Assembly (NCBI GenBank): GCA_008694505.1
Contig: VZDJ01000056.1
Location: forward strand, 3,289,205 to 3,353,204
Origin: Cyanoderma ruficeps
Taxonomy: Eukaryota > Chordata > Aves > Passeriformes > Timaliidae
Direction of reading: 5' to 3'
DNA: 64,000 bases
The notes below the pieces were generated by a model. That model saw only the letters and a program-made list of their open reading frames with translations. It was not told the origin of the DNA and made no database searches. Of this stretch, positions 23,291-35,839 are shown one piece after another. Position numbers and translations under genes: made by a program. The first letter of the stretch is position 1, and each line of letters opens with the position of its first letter.

Positions 23291-26200
23291 GGGATAGACA
23301 TATCGTTTTTAAACATTCATTGAGCTGGAAGTGTGGAAGATGCCAGCATAGGAAAGGTTCAACTGATGTGTAAATGCAGCTCTTTGAAAAGAAGGAATTG
23401 AACACCAAAACTTGTTCAGTGCAGCTAAATTGGTCCCCTAAGGGCTAGTGGTAACAGAAACCTTCAGCCCAAATAAGAACAAGTGAAATATTCAGCAAAC
23501 AGCATTTGATGCTTATGTGCAGGAGAAAAAAAAGTGATGCAACTGTTGGAAAAAGATAATATCATGTTACCCCAAACTACAGTAAAAGTAGCATATAAAG
23601 GGGTTTTTGGAAAATACTCTGGGTGTGGCAGAGTTCTGGCAAGCCAGTGCTGGAAACTCCAATGTTCCAAGGCCATGGGTGAAGCCAGCAATAGAGGTTG
23701 TGCCACTGGTCCCAACACAACAACCCACTGCTCAGACTGGGCTCCCTCCAGGCTCTACGGCTCTAAATGACATTCCCTGTGGCAGTGGTAGGGAGACAGG
23801 ACAGGCCTGAATGGTACCCAAGGAATGAACACAGGGAATATCCAGGCTCTGACCCATGTATGAGTAGGACATGCATGAACAAACTTCCTTCTGTGACACA
23901 AGGCCACCTCTGGAGACCTTCAGCTTTGATGGGATTTAAAGGCTGAACCCTCCTGTCCTCGGCTTGAACTTAACCTGACGCCCAGGAGCAGGAACAGGGC
24001 CCTGCTCTTGTTTTCTCATTGGGTGTGTCCCTTTGCACTGGGAGCATGAGCTCAACACTGCAGCTAATCCATTTGTACTAACCGCAGTAATATGGATATG
24101 CTGAAGGGTCAGGGCTTGTGCAGGGTTTACTTCACCCCCTGAGGTTCTCAAAATCAGGGTGCACCTGCCATAGAGGCTTTAACCATCAGCATATCTCCTG
24201 TGCTGCTGGCAACCTGAAATCAGCCTGCGCCACTGTGCCAAATGATAGCACCTTAGACAGACAGACAAAGCCTGAACTTGCTCAACTAGAGTTCAGTTCT
24301 TCACCATTTTCCACTAAAAAATATAGCAGAAACACCACAATCATTTTAATTTCCCTGTGAGGGAGGCTAGAATTGCTTTTCGTTGTTCAAATCAGTCTGT
24401 TTTATCCCCTCCCTATATTTCTTCCTGTTTTCTTCCCAGAAAGGAATGTATAAATGTGGGTGCTCTAGTACCTGAATTTCTTGAGTCATTTTAATGTCTG
24501 TTATTGTGCTCATTGCTTGAAGACAAAACTGTAAGCAATAGCTCTTTCCAGGGCAGGAAGGCAGTTCATCAGAAAACATGACAATGGACTCAAAGAAAGA
24601 AAATGCATAAGAAATTAACTGCTTGGGGAAGCAACACTTGCTTTACAGGTCGAACACAGACAGTGTATTATTACTATTTAAATTCCTCACTTTCTGAAAA
24701 CTTCTCATCTTTATGACCATTCAGCTACATATCATAGAAACAAAAAGGAGTTATCTCTTCCTGCTTTAAAAATCGAGGATGATTTTATCAAAGAAAGACC
24801 TTGCCAATACCTCTGGGATGTAAGACCATGAGTATTGCTAATACATGGCAACAGCAGCTGGTAAACTAACTGGACATTACTTTATTCTCCAGCAGGGAAA
24901 ACTGAACAGATATTGGAAAAAACAATGCTTACCCTTAGAGCCCTCACTTAAAGGCAGAGGAAGAATTATTTCAGGAAGAGAGACCTGTGTTATTGGATTC
25001 ATATATCTGCGCTTTTCTTGTTGCATTGGTAGCAGATCCAAGTGGGGAAGTATTTTTTTGTCTTGCAAAAACAGAACTTCTGCTGTTTCTATGATGATAG
25101 AGAAGCTGTACATGTCAGAGTTGATAACCTAAAATAACCTGAGATGTCAATTTGAACTGCAGATCTAAATCAGGAACATCAGGGATCCGAGCTGGAATCT
25201 CTCTGCTCATGTGAATATCCTGACCACCCAGTCATTACCTATTTCTCATGAAAATGTCTCTTTTTATTCTGACGGTGGCTACAAAGCTCATTCTGGACTC
25301 TTGAAGGAGTTTCTAATGGCAAGTTCATCAAAACTCTGCAGATCTCATGCATCTCTGACTTTTGACTCTCCCCTCTGGTTAAAAACTCCCAACTACCTTC
25401 ATTTCTTAGACCACTTATATGATTGCAATAGAGCCAGGAAGGAATTAGATGGAGCGAAAGATTCTGCTTTCCTCACTGCCAGAGGTATTAGCTACATTCC
25501 TAAATTCCCAAAACTTTTAAAGATATGCAAGTGTATTTTAAGCAAAACGAAATATAAGCAAGCAGAGGGGGAGAGGAGAAAACCCCAAGAGTAATGTGCA
25601 AAGCCTTTAAGTGAAAAAGGCTGACACTTCCTCTTGGTTACGTGCCAGCCGAGGCTACATCTTCACACAGACAGCACTGAGCCTCTGCTAACTTCATGGT
25701 TAGTCTGAGGTAGCTCGGTGAAATTATGTTCACACAAAAATACCTCAGCAACTGTTGGTTTGTAATCACTTTTATTCTCTAATTGACGTTTGGCCCCAGT
25801 GCAATGCATGCTGATCTCTCCAAGCAGCACAGACACAGCAACAGCGTGAACAACCCACTGCAAGATTCTGGACAAGTGCCCAAAGTATTCATTTTCTACT
25901 CAGGCCTATATTCTCAGTAGAGAAAAGAGCGTGTATGAGGAGAAGACATTATCTCATGACTGTTCTACTACACTCCGACACATGCAGACGAGAAGGGTGT
26001 ATAGGTTGGGAAGTCAGACCATTTATTTTAAAAGGCGCTTAGTTTCCTTTTGGTTTGTGTTTCCTGAAATAGGTTGTAGAAAAGGAAAGACAGACATCCA
26101 TCTTGGGGATTGATACATCACGTGGCAATTTTGTGAAGAGCACAACCCTTCCCTTGTGTCCCCCCTACAGTCAATTATCAAGCCCTGAATTACACACTGC

Positions 26201-29200
26201 TGCTGATTTCCATGGCTCTGTGTGATTACTCTGGCTGTACTCCTTAAAGCAAAAAGAGCAACTGGAACAGAGAGGAAAAGAAATCGCTCACAAAAAACTA
26301 GGTTACAATAACCCTCAGGAGCTGAGTGAAACCAAGAAGAGAAGAGTTCAGCACTAGGCTGCCAGCCTGGGCAAGGACACAACCCTAACTCCAGCATGTC
26401 AGACCCAGTGAGCCTCAAATGCACAACACAGCACATTTAGAGAAAACCTTTTATTAACCCATATTAAAAGAAAGCAATGGATTTTTTTTTTTCAAGGGCT
26501 TAGACCCTAGGAGGAGGCACAGAGTGCTATTTTCTTTGCCCTGAGTACAGTGGGGTGTAAGTAGCTCATGCAACAAAGTAAAAAGTGAATAGAAGAATCC
26601 TGTTCAGACCCCCTCCCAACACATTCTGCAATGAGACAGATCACTCCTTTTATCTCAGCTAAATGAGCCAGCACAGCACATCCAGGAGGGAATAGAAAGC
26701 TGGGGAAGCACTTCTTATTATTAGCTAACAATTGCACTAAGAGAACAGCTGGTGGCCACCAGATTTGTTGAAAGTAATTGAAAAATTACTGTAATTTTAG
26801 TCTACAGCAAAAGTCAGTGTTGTTTAGTTTTCTGTTTGTATCTGTAACTCATGGAAATATATTTTGTCCAGACTGCAGAAATACAAAATTAAAATATAGA
26901 CCTTTATACCTTGCCTTGTTATCATCTCAGGACCCCACCAGAGCCAGGATGCTCCATGCCAGAACCAGAAATGTCACATCAGGTTGTTTTGTCCTCTTAC
27001 TCTTCTGGAATGCATTGTTAAAATATTTTGCTATTTAATAAATTCATTTCATTTTATCCATTACTGTTCAAAGTAATACCTTCAAAGTATGAAATAAAAA
27101 CCTACTTCCTTACAAGGTATTTACACTGAGACAGGATAGAAAACATAGATCTGCCAGCAAGCGTATAAAACATCCCATATTAGTAACATCAGTCTGTAGA
27201 TAACTTCAGTTCCTGCCTTTCTAGCACTTTTAAAGAATATATTTTTATAGGTGATTATAAAAGAAAGAGGTTAAAAAAAAAAGATTCATTTTTACTGATA
27301 CTGTTATAATTTTGTCTTGTTCCAGATGTCACACTGGAGGCACAGATCAGCCTGGTAGGAGCTTAAATTTTAAGACTTCGACGAGGAGGGAAAACAGCAT
27401 TACACAGAATTTATTGTGGGTGCCCATGGGGTGATTTTAGACTTTCAATTCTGTCAAATTTAGGTGGATTTTTGCAATTAAAAGGAAAGTACTGCCACAC
27501 TGAGAGAACAGAGAAGCTAATACAATCTCCTTGACATGGCCCTGAGGCACAGGAGCAGATTGGCCTCCAGACAGACCCACTGCAGATTCCTTGTCAGCTC
27601 CAAAATAAATGAAGAATTGTGATTTGGCACATCCCTGTGAGGATGCAGAGTAGACGCCTGTCCATGAGGGTAGAAATACCATGGATGAAAAGTTGTACAG
27701 GTACAGGGGAATAGGAGATCAAGGTATTTCCTCACCTGTTTTAAATGCTGCCTGCCAAGCTACTTTGTATTATTCACTGACTTAGAAGACTGTGACAAAA
27801 AGGTCCCTTAGCTGTACGTAAGGAATGGAGTCAAGAGAAAAGTAGCTCAGTGGCAAACAAGGAAAACAACTTCCTTTAGATCCATGGTTTTAACATCCAA
27901 ACCCTCTCTGGCGACACATACACAATGCAAAAAAAAAGAAACTTCAGACACATCTTACAAGCAGCAAGATGGTAATTCTGAAATACTATTTTTAAATCTT
28001 GTTTCTATTGACCCTGAACTCACTGCATCTTACAACTTCAGTGAACTGGGGTTTGTTTTGAAAGCAGTTAAATGGCAACTATCAAATCACAGGACCACGT
28101 GTATTTGCGTTTCCTTCACTCACACACTGCAGATAGGCCAGTGGTGACCTCACAGACCTTCTACAGCTTTCCAAATTCAAGGCCTGATTTTCCTCTCTAT
28201 GACAAAGCAGACTAAATGTCATCTGAGTTAAGGAAATTATTCTTTGCTCTCCAAAAATGCCCGTGTGAGCTGGCAAGTTAGAGATGCAGATCAGCAGCAC
28301 TTAGTTTTATATGCAAAACAGAAAGGATACATGGATACACACGAGCACAAGGATTTCACCCCTTGTGATTTTTGCAGGGTCAAAATCAAGGCCCAGATTT
28401 TTCAAACCACTTCAGAAAGAGTCCAGAAAGGACTCCCCATGCATCACAGCAAAGGGCCAGTACAAGTGCTCTTGTGTAATATATCCACACCAAGGCAGGA
28501 TGGTCTTTCCTTCCTGTTCCAACAGGTGGGATATGGGCAGGATTTGCCCACAGGATTCCAGCACATTGCTGTACCTTTTCAGCAGGAAGGGTTAATGCCC
28601 CCTCAGACACACTGTTTTGCACACTGTCTTCCCTGCAAGGATTTATCATCTGCCTCTGGGCTGCCAGGGGCTTTTTTCATTCAATTACCCCCCCTAAGAG
28701 ATCAATATCTTCTCTGCTGCTGGAGCCTGGAGGAAGATGAGGGATGAGCTAAGGCTGAAGGAACCACACAGCACTCAGAGCAGGTGACAGTCATCCTGGA
28801 TGCTAGAGCAACAGGCTGAAAAATGGGCTTCATTTGGGAATATAAATAAAACATGCCCAATCATGAGTTATTAATGAGAGAGGGAAAGGGCTGAAGTGTA
28901 GCCACGCTGACAGAAAAGGAATCACAGCCACTGCCAGCTCCGTGGTTTGGGCTGAGGGAGTTCCCTGTGTTCACCACTGCCCGATTTCCATTGCTGCAGC
29001 AGGAACAGCCCCATAAATATTCAGAGCAGCACCTCCAAGATGCCTTCTGCTTTGAAACAGGCAGGTGAGGATAAATCCTAGGAGGCAGCAATCATCCTAA
29101 AGAAAAGGTGGCCAGGCAAGGGCTGTAACACTGCTCTTGGCCTCAGCCTTCTGAGACCATGGGCTCAACCTCTGCACCACAGCTTCATTTTGGGGATGAG

Positions 29201-30349
29201 TCTGGTTTCTCTGTGTGTTGGTTGCCCATCTGCTTTGTTTTACAGGCTACTCTGGGCCTGGAGGATAAATACAGGAATAACAGTGGTGTTCTCTAGGAGT
29301 AGAGAAGTTCCACTGGACTTTTCAGTCACGTCGCTGTGTGGTGCTCTGGACTTGGCACCACACCACAGGATGGAAGCAGCTAACCTGCTTACCCTTTTTT
29401 TTTTTTTCCCTTGCCAAGTAAAAGTCCAAAACTTCTCTTTTCCTGCACTGAGCAAATCTTTTTGTGACAGAAACCCAGTTGCAGCAACACTCCCTGCTGT
29501 GAAACACAGCCTGGATGCCTTACAACTCAATAATGCTGTACAGCAAAAAAGATCCAAGGTGAAGTGGCACAAGAGCATGTTCCCAGTTTTTGGGATTGCT
29601 TCCCATGACACTGTCCCCATAAAAACATGGAAATAAAACCAAACATCTTCCTACACCACACATGATGCAGTAACTTCCATCTAAGGGACAATGATGCCTA
29701 CATGCCCAAATGTGGTATCATTGAAAATCTAGGTCTCACTATAAAAGCTGCTGTTCTAAAACTGGTTTTGAATTGAAATTTTCACTCTATATGACAGTTT
29801 TTCTGAACATATTCTTTTATTTTATTCCTGGGGGTTTCAGGGTATGTTTTCTTGCCTATTTATTTTCTCAGTTCCCAGTCAAACACAAGAGAGGAAGAAC
29901 AAAATGCAAGAGAAAGCATCTAGTCCAAAAAAGAAAGTAGTAAACATGACTCAGTGAAGCTTAAAAGGCTGAAAAACACAGAGGCATGTAAATGGAAAGC
30001 AGAACATGGATTTTCTTTTGCAGGATGTGATGCCTGGCATGTTCCAGATGACAGTTTTTGACAAACTAACAGCAAAATTACTTTCTTTACATCATTCACA
30101 CCACATAGTAGGAGAAACTAGAGTGGACAAAAAAACCACATTTTAAGACTGAATGTTTCAAACCAAGTAACCAAGCTTTTCTTCTGCCATGGCAGTGGGG
30201 TCCAGACCCCTTGGAGTGTGCTGCTGTTTGTTCAGGCAGCTGCTGGTCTCACCAGCTCTTGCAGAGCATCCCCCCTCTCCTTGTGCTGCAGGCTTTGGAA
30301 AGCATGGGAAACAGTGTGAGGACACCTTCGAATTGCCTCATTTGCTACT
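23291..30349. other. Long unique stretch, no gene seen
   Basis: About 7 kb of ordinary sequence. The longest frames are 167 codons on plus (28,244-28,747), 148 on plus with 126 on minus over the same bases (29,190-29,636) and 137 on minus (26,023-26,436); none resembles a known protein. AT-rich patches with TAAT cores occur at 24,660-24,740 and 27,020-27,300. An 11-T run lies at about 26,482 and a 13-T run at 29,395-29,407. A donor-like ACAG|GTGAGG on minus near 27,727 has no matching exon. Confidence 0.4.
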
Positions 30350-30460
30350 TTTCAGTCCAACACATGTATCTGGTTAATTATTTAGGCTCTTCACTGCTTC
30401 TGATTACTTATTTATAAAATACAGTTGATTTGCTGCAGTAATTGGGGGCTAGCAGGGCAG
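30350..30460. promoter_or_regulatory. Small candidate regulatory block
   Basis: GGTTAATTATTTAGG, CTGATTACTTATTTAT and GCAGTAATTGGGG occur within about 80 bp. The TAAT density is the only evidence. Confidence 0.25.
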
Positions 30461-31319
30461 GCAACCACCAACCAACCCTCCCCAAACAGTCCTGTTTGAG
30501 CTCAGCTGAATGACAAACATGACCAGACAGAAATTATTTAGCTTTTCTGATTGAAAAACACACTAATACTGAGGAAAGTTTAATTATTGCATTGCACAAG
30601 TGACCATATGTTCCTTGGGGTCTTCAGTAGCACCTTCTGCAGAGGACCAAGAGTCCTTGAGAAGAGGACTGAGGAGCCCTACAGCTATAGGAGCTGATGT
30701 TGGCCAAAGACAGCTGAGAGCTGTGGGCAGGGACGTGCTGCCAGCCCCAGCCAACCGGATGAATGCCTGGTGGATTAACTGTGAATGTTCCTCATGCCAG
30801 GAAAAGCTCAAGGGCTCAGCGAGAGACGGAAAGCAGGAATCCAAGAGGACTGACAGCAAGAATTTCTCCCAGAAGCGAGGGGATTAGCTGGGGAGGAGCA
30901 GGCAAATTTTGAGGGATGGAAAAGAAAATAGCACAGAAGGCGGAAAGTTGGGGGAAGGGGGCCATTTCAAAGCAGAGAGTAGCAATTCACACAGGGAGAT
31001 CAATCTTTATTTCTATGAGGATGTTTAAAGTTAAAACTAACAGCACCCACCACAGCTGAGATATAAACACATAACCTCACAATTAATTAAAATCAGCTTT
31101 AGCAGAGAAGCATGCCCTCAGCAAGCATCCACCTGCAGAGCCAGGCAGAGCATGGTTTTGGGACACTGGGTCACATAAATGTCTGGACCAGAGGATGGAC
31201 AGATACCTGGGCTGGGGTATCTGCCACTCTCACACATCCCCTCTGCCATTTCTTCCTGCCTCTCTTCAAAAGGTGGTGGGAATTTTTAGTGCCAAATAAT
31301 AGCCTGACCATCTCCTAGG
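30461..31319. other. Unique sequence, no gene seen
   Basis: Frames of 91 (minus) and 95 (plus) codons overlap at 30,584-30,887 without a domain. A patch at 31,075-31,100 has AATTAATTAAAATC. No repeat is recognised. Confidence 0.4.
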
Positions 31320-31740
31320 ATGCAACATGTGAAATGCAGCAGAGTTTCATTACTCACTAATATAATTCATAGCAGCTCCAGTCCTTCGTTGCTGCCCAGT
31401 CATGATGGGCTCATTCCAGTACCAAAGTGCCCAAGCATTATTTATTTTTGATCATTCTTTTGGGTATGTTACTTAAATATAGTCTGTCCCAAAATGCTGA
31501 AGACAAGTAACAACGTCTCTCTGGTTGTTCATTTCAAAGCTCAAGTCCTAAAAGCCACTTCTAGCCCAATTTAATCCTTGATCAAAGCAGTAAAATTTAG
31601 CATTGGATTAGCAATTCTCTCATTTAAATCTGTCACTAAGAAATGCAGGTGATCTAAGTCCATTCTAAATATTTCAACTAAAGCCACTAAAACTTTATCA
31701 GGTAGTACAGGGATAACGTTTATTATTTTTTTACCTTCAT
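31320..31740. promoter_or_regulatory. Candidate non-coding regulatory block
   Basis: This AT-rich stretch of about 400 bp lacks frames of any length. It contains CACTAATATAATTC, CATTATTTATTTTTGATC, CCAATTTAATCC, CATTGGATTAGCAATT and a TTTAAATC core. The motif series resembles a conserved non-coding element. Confidence 0.33.
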
Positions 31741-32700
31741 TACAATCTCAGGCTGCATATTCAGTGTTTTGCAGGCACAAAGGCACTTATTCTGCCCTGT
31801 GTTCCTAACTTTCCTGGAAAACTGTGGAAGAAAAAAAACCCCATCATGTTTCAACACTACTGCCAATTCCTTAAGGATATGTAACAAAAAAGCATGCCAG
31901 GGAAAAAGAACTGTAAAAACTAATAAGGCACCAGACCTTCTCCTGGCATCTGCCAACTAAAAAGGGACCCTAGGGCTGTGTTTGATCCAAGCATTTCCAG
32001 GCATTGCTCTAGAAGGTGGAAATCCTGCCTGTTGGATTGCAAACATGAAACTCCTTCCAGTGCAGAGAGAAGCCCATGAAGCCTCCAAACCATGGAGGCA
32101 AAGAAACAAGAAAGCATGAGGATAAACAGTCAAAGGCAAGTGATGCCAAATATAAATTCACACATCAGAAATAAGTCCGTTTCTGAGGATGCCACAGCAG
32201 GACTGTAACCCCAGGGTGAATGTGCCCTTGTGTGCAGCAAAGAGCACAAGAGAGCATCTCACTGCCTGTGCACAGAGAGGAGGAAGGAGCACAGTGGGGC
32301 AATCGCAACCCACGTGCACCCTTGCTCTCTTACCACCCCAGTAACCAATGTCAAATGAAGCAGCCCTCAGACTCCTGCTGTCTCTCCATGTCTGTCCCAT
32401 AGAATTGCAACCTTGATCTGAGCAAATACCTTTTTACTCGCTAGGCAAGTCACACACAAAAATTGCAGCCTAGACTTAAGGTCCAGTCCACACCAGAAAC
32501 TTGTGCATTGTGTTCAGGCCTTTCTCTTTGCTACCAAAGTTTTGCACGTGCCAGTCCTGACAGAGTTTCTGTGTGTCAGCACAAAGATCCGTGCATCAGT
32601 GTGTAAGGGTCTCTCCCCTTAAACGAGGCTAAAAGCTGAGTTTATGCATTCATCTGGAATCAACAGCATCCAAGTTACACTGAGCCCCTAAAAGCTGTTT
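31741..32700. other. Unique sequence, no gene seen
   Basis: Frames up to 80 codons on both strands have no recognised product. No repeat or RNA gene is visible. Confidence 0.4.
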
Positions 32701-32715
32701 TGCTTTAGAGGTCCC

Positions 32716-33035
32716 TATAAAAATGCAGGTCATCTCCCTTAACAGCAAAGGGCTTTGATCTGCTGCAGGAGTGCCGCCGGCTGGAAGGGCTTGCACAGGG
32801 GAGTCAAGCTCCCAGCAGTGAGATCTGCTCCAGGCTCCATTGAAAGGCAAACCTCCCAGAAATCAAAGGCAACAGCAGCGGGACCGAGCCCCGGCTGCAG
32901 CGCACCCGGTGAGCCGGGAGTGCAGAGACCCCCGAGCACTCACACAGCTCAGGTGGGGGCCAGGGACCCTGGGATCACAGTCCAGCACCACAACAAAACT
33001 TCTTCACTTCTGATTGCATGCAGCACTGCAGGACG
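32716..33035 (+). promoter_or_regulatory. Candidate TATA promoter and first exon of an unknown transcript
   Basis: TATAAAAA at 32,716-32,723 is followed, at the spacing expected for a start near 32,745, by a segment with ten CpGs (two at 32,774-32,779, seven at 32,879-32,935, one at 33,034). The segment ends at a strong donor, GGACG|GTGAGTACAG (exon end 33,035). A frame opened by ATG at 32,755 runs 94 codons and stops just inside the would-be intron; its product has no recognisable domain. The layout would suit the first exon of a non-coding RNA or an alternative 5' exon. Each signal alone is common by chance; the combination is less so. Confidence 0.3.
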
Positions 33036-33550
33036 GTGAGTACAGAAACTGTCCTGTCTCAAATTAACTTTGAAATAAAATACTATTGTTCCTCAGACCT
33101 TCTCAAAGTTGATTTTCTCCCCATTATCCTGCCAGGTTTCTCCTCCTTTCAACCCACTCCCCTTCTGGAAGGGGTGTAGGGAGGGACAGGGACCATGACT
33201 CCCTAACAGTCTGGTGGAGTCCAACACTCAAGTGCTTCTCCCTGCAAAGTAACAGCTCCCACACGGGAGGAGGGAAACCTTGTGAGACTCAGAGGCACAC
33301 CTAAATCTACTTTACTGCAGTAATAACCATAGCAAATGAACAGAGAAAAAACCCAGAGAGTCAACGGGGAAAAAAAATCCAGCATCTGAAAAATATAGGA
33401 CATGCAAGAAATTAAAATAATCCTACTCCTGCCTGCCAATGCACAGAGGGTGAAAAGCAATCACGGACCAAGTAGCTTTTTTTCCTCTTGCCCAGCTAAG
33501 GAAAAGTAAATGCTCAAGTGAGTGCCCTCCAAGTCCCTCTCTCAGGCAGG
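33036..33550. other. Unique sequence between two CpG clusters
   Basis: Ordinary sequence with A-rich patches at about 33,340-33,380. Frames on minus (85 codons, 33,203-33,460) show no domain. Nothing else is seen. Confidence 0.4.
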
Positions 33551-33755
33551 AGCGAGCTGCTCCGCTCTGGCCATACCTTTGCTCCTCCGTCTCACCACCC
33601 CGAGCCGGCACTTGAGCGAGACAGCGAACATCTTCCTGCAGCCTCCAGCGCTGCGCTCACATGGCTCTGTGCCGCTGCTCCCTCCGCACCTCTGCCTGGC
33701 TCTGCGAGGGGCTGCCAGCTCAAAATTAATGTATGATTACTGTGAAATAGAGTCG
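33551..33755. promoter_or_regulatory. Small CpG-rich cluster
   Basis: Thirteen CpGs occur in about 205 bp by direct count, including CAGCGCTGCGC near 33,647 and several GAGCGAG-type motifs, followed abruptly by the AT-rich AAAATTAATGTATGATTACTG. With the cluster at 32,774-33,035 it makes a 1-kb zone of raised CpG, one of only two such zones in the window. It could be a promoter on either strand or an orphan CpG island. Confidence 0.35.
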
Positions 33756-33849
33756 AGCTTTAGGCAGTGGCAGATGGAGTGAAGAGGGAAGGGGTTTTGG
33801 GAGGGAGAATGGCAAAGACTGAGCTAGAGGGGGCACAGACCCTTTTCAG

Positions 33850-34010
33850 TACTTTCAGTGCCGGGGCTGTTTTGTTATCTCGTCCAGATGAATAAAATCA
33901 CACATTGATGTTTTAAACCTATCACCAGTCTCCCACTGTTAAAGGCTGGGAATCTGGCACTACATTAACATATTAATTTGCAAAGTAAGATTATTCCTTC
34001 GCACACACGG
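33850..34010. promoter_or_regulatory. Candidate non-coding regulatory block
   Basis: TTGTTATCTCGTCC, AATAAAATCACAC, ACATTAACATATTAATTTGC and ATTATTCCTTCGC lie in AT-rich DNA directly downstream of the CpG-rich zone. GATA-like and homeodomain-like cores and two surviving CpGs are present. Confidence 0.3.
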
Positions 34011-34585
34011 GTGCATGCTTGCACTTCACCAGAAAGCTAATCCAGAGATTACCAGAGCAAAGGAGATAAAAGCCCTCAATTTTATGGGAGCAGTTCACCA
34101 GAAACCCAGCACCAGCACAAATACAGTGGGACTGTTCTGGTAACAGACCCAGCAGGGCAAGAACTGCTAAAGAAACTTGTCTGCAAAAAAAGCTTTTTGT
34201 GTCTGTAGGTAGAAACCACTGACAGTGTCATGCAGACCTAAGAGGAAAACCACCATCCCACAAACCACACGTTGAACATCAATTTCCCAAACAAACTTCA
34301 CACTATTTGTTTTGTGGAAGAACTTCAGAGAGGGTTCATGATGGCACACAAGTCTCATTCCCTTCCTTGCCCAAACTTGCTCATCACCACACTCTTCTGG
34401 GAGAACAACACCTGCTGAGGACTCTGCCTGACCAATGTGTTACTACTCCCTTTTCTCTGAATTTTAGACCAAATCACACTGGGAGTAGCACTTTAGTTGA
34501 CCTTTTCTGCTGAACTGAGCCTCTCCCCACAGCTGAACAAGCAAAATATTCTTCCCTCTCTCTATGGGAACTCAGACTACAGCAG
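34011..34585. other. Unique sequence, no gene seen
   Basis: No gene or repeat is recognised up to the MITE that starts at 34,586. Frames are below 70 codons. Confidence 0.4.
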
Positions 34586-34663
34586 CAGTGGTTCTCAACT
34601 TCTTCTTACCATGGTCCCAGGGGAGCTCAGAGGTGCCTTCCAGGAACCATTTGGGAAACACTG
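34586..34663. mobile_element. hAT-Charlie-like MITE relic, 78 bp
   Basis: The left end CAGTGGTTCTCAAC is the terminal sequence shared by many hAT-Charlie elements. The right end TTGGGAAACACTG is, read inward, CAGTGTTTCCCAA. The two termini agree at 11 of 13 positions. The 78-bp body has no coding capacity, as expected of an internally deleted, non-autonomous copy. No 8-bp target duplication is visible (TACAGCAG before, GATCCGTA after), in keeping with great age. Confidence 0.5.
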
Positions 34664-35839
34664 GATCCGTAGAAGAAAGTTTCATTACTTAATCAATACC
34701 TGAGGGCTAAAGGCTGCTCTCAATAGATGGACATCAGGGAGTTCAGCCAACATTTCTGCTGATCCCACAGATGACTTCGGAGATTGCAATTCACTGCCTG
34801 CAGCCATTGGTCTGTGGAAACACCACATTGGCTTCCCTGGAGTCTCCTTAGAGACATGACACAGAATAATTCACCTCCAGTGCCTGATCTCAGCAATGCT
34901 CTGCCACTGCATTTTTGCACTTAGTCACCAGAGTTACCCTCCCACTTTTTAGGCTAGAAGGACACATGAACAGTTTTGCAAATTCAGACTCAGGGGTATA
35001 AATTTGGAACCAAAGGAAAACATAACACAGACTGACCCAGAAAACTTTCCAGCAGGGAAAGGACTATGGAGAGCTGCTCTGAATGTGTAGAAGTGTTAGC
35101 AGCACACACAAATGACAATCCCAGAAAGCTAATGCTGAATTCCAAATTCAAGAATTCTCATTACAGACCCTCAAAACTCAAGAAACCCTCAGTACTTTCA
35201 AGGTCAATCTTGATGTAACAATACAATAGATTTTATTCTTGCCTCCATCTTGTTTTCTTTAGAATTATATAAAGTTGAAAGCATTGACAAGTGTGTACAT
35301 GTGTATTAACAATAGATAAATTTAGATGTAAAGTATGTATTTAAAGCCTTGTACAGAGGATGAAAAGCCTGAGCACTTGGGGGCTGATTAGATCCCAAAT
35401 GTTCAATTTCTGAGACAGCCTGAGAGCTGACTCCCAGCTCCCCACACACAGTTCCTTGCTCTGTTCAGGTTGCTTTTTCTTCTCTCCCCTCTACTGAGCA
35501 CAGGCATCTCCAATTAATTTCACTGCAGCTGTAGCAGAAGATCTTATATTCTTTTTCCAACCAAAATATCATTTTGCACCAGATCTTCCTTGCTTCCATC
35601 ATGCTAAAGTACCAGTCTACAAATAAGACTAGAGGACCCATGCCATTTCACCCTCTCTCTAGGTTCATCAGTAGAATTTAAGCACATTCTGATTTAAACC
35701 TGAATATTAAGATCCAATTTACCCTCCTCCAAGAGTCTCAAGGTACTTCTTTAGCCAGGGGAATTGCCTGAATGTCCCAAGACAATTGATTTTACCTGAG
35801 AGGAAATTCCAGTTGAAAACAGAACACAGCTGTTTCTCT
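34664..35839. other. Unique sequence, no gene seen
   Basis: There is no gene and no recognisable repeat. AT content rises after 35,200. Frames stay at or below 66 codons, and none is listed beyond 35,000, so coding potential is minimal. Confidence 0.45.

Noticed and set aside
28244..28747. 167-codon plus-strand frame
   Set aside because: It has no recognisable motif, signal peptide or splice context, and open frames on the other strand cover part of it.
29190..29636. 148-codon plus frame with a 126-codon minus frame over the same bases
   Set aside because: Mutual shadowing, a homopolymer-encoded run of Phe (from 13 T) and no domain indicate chance.
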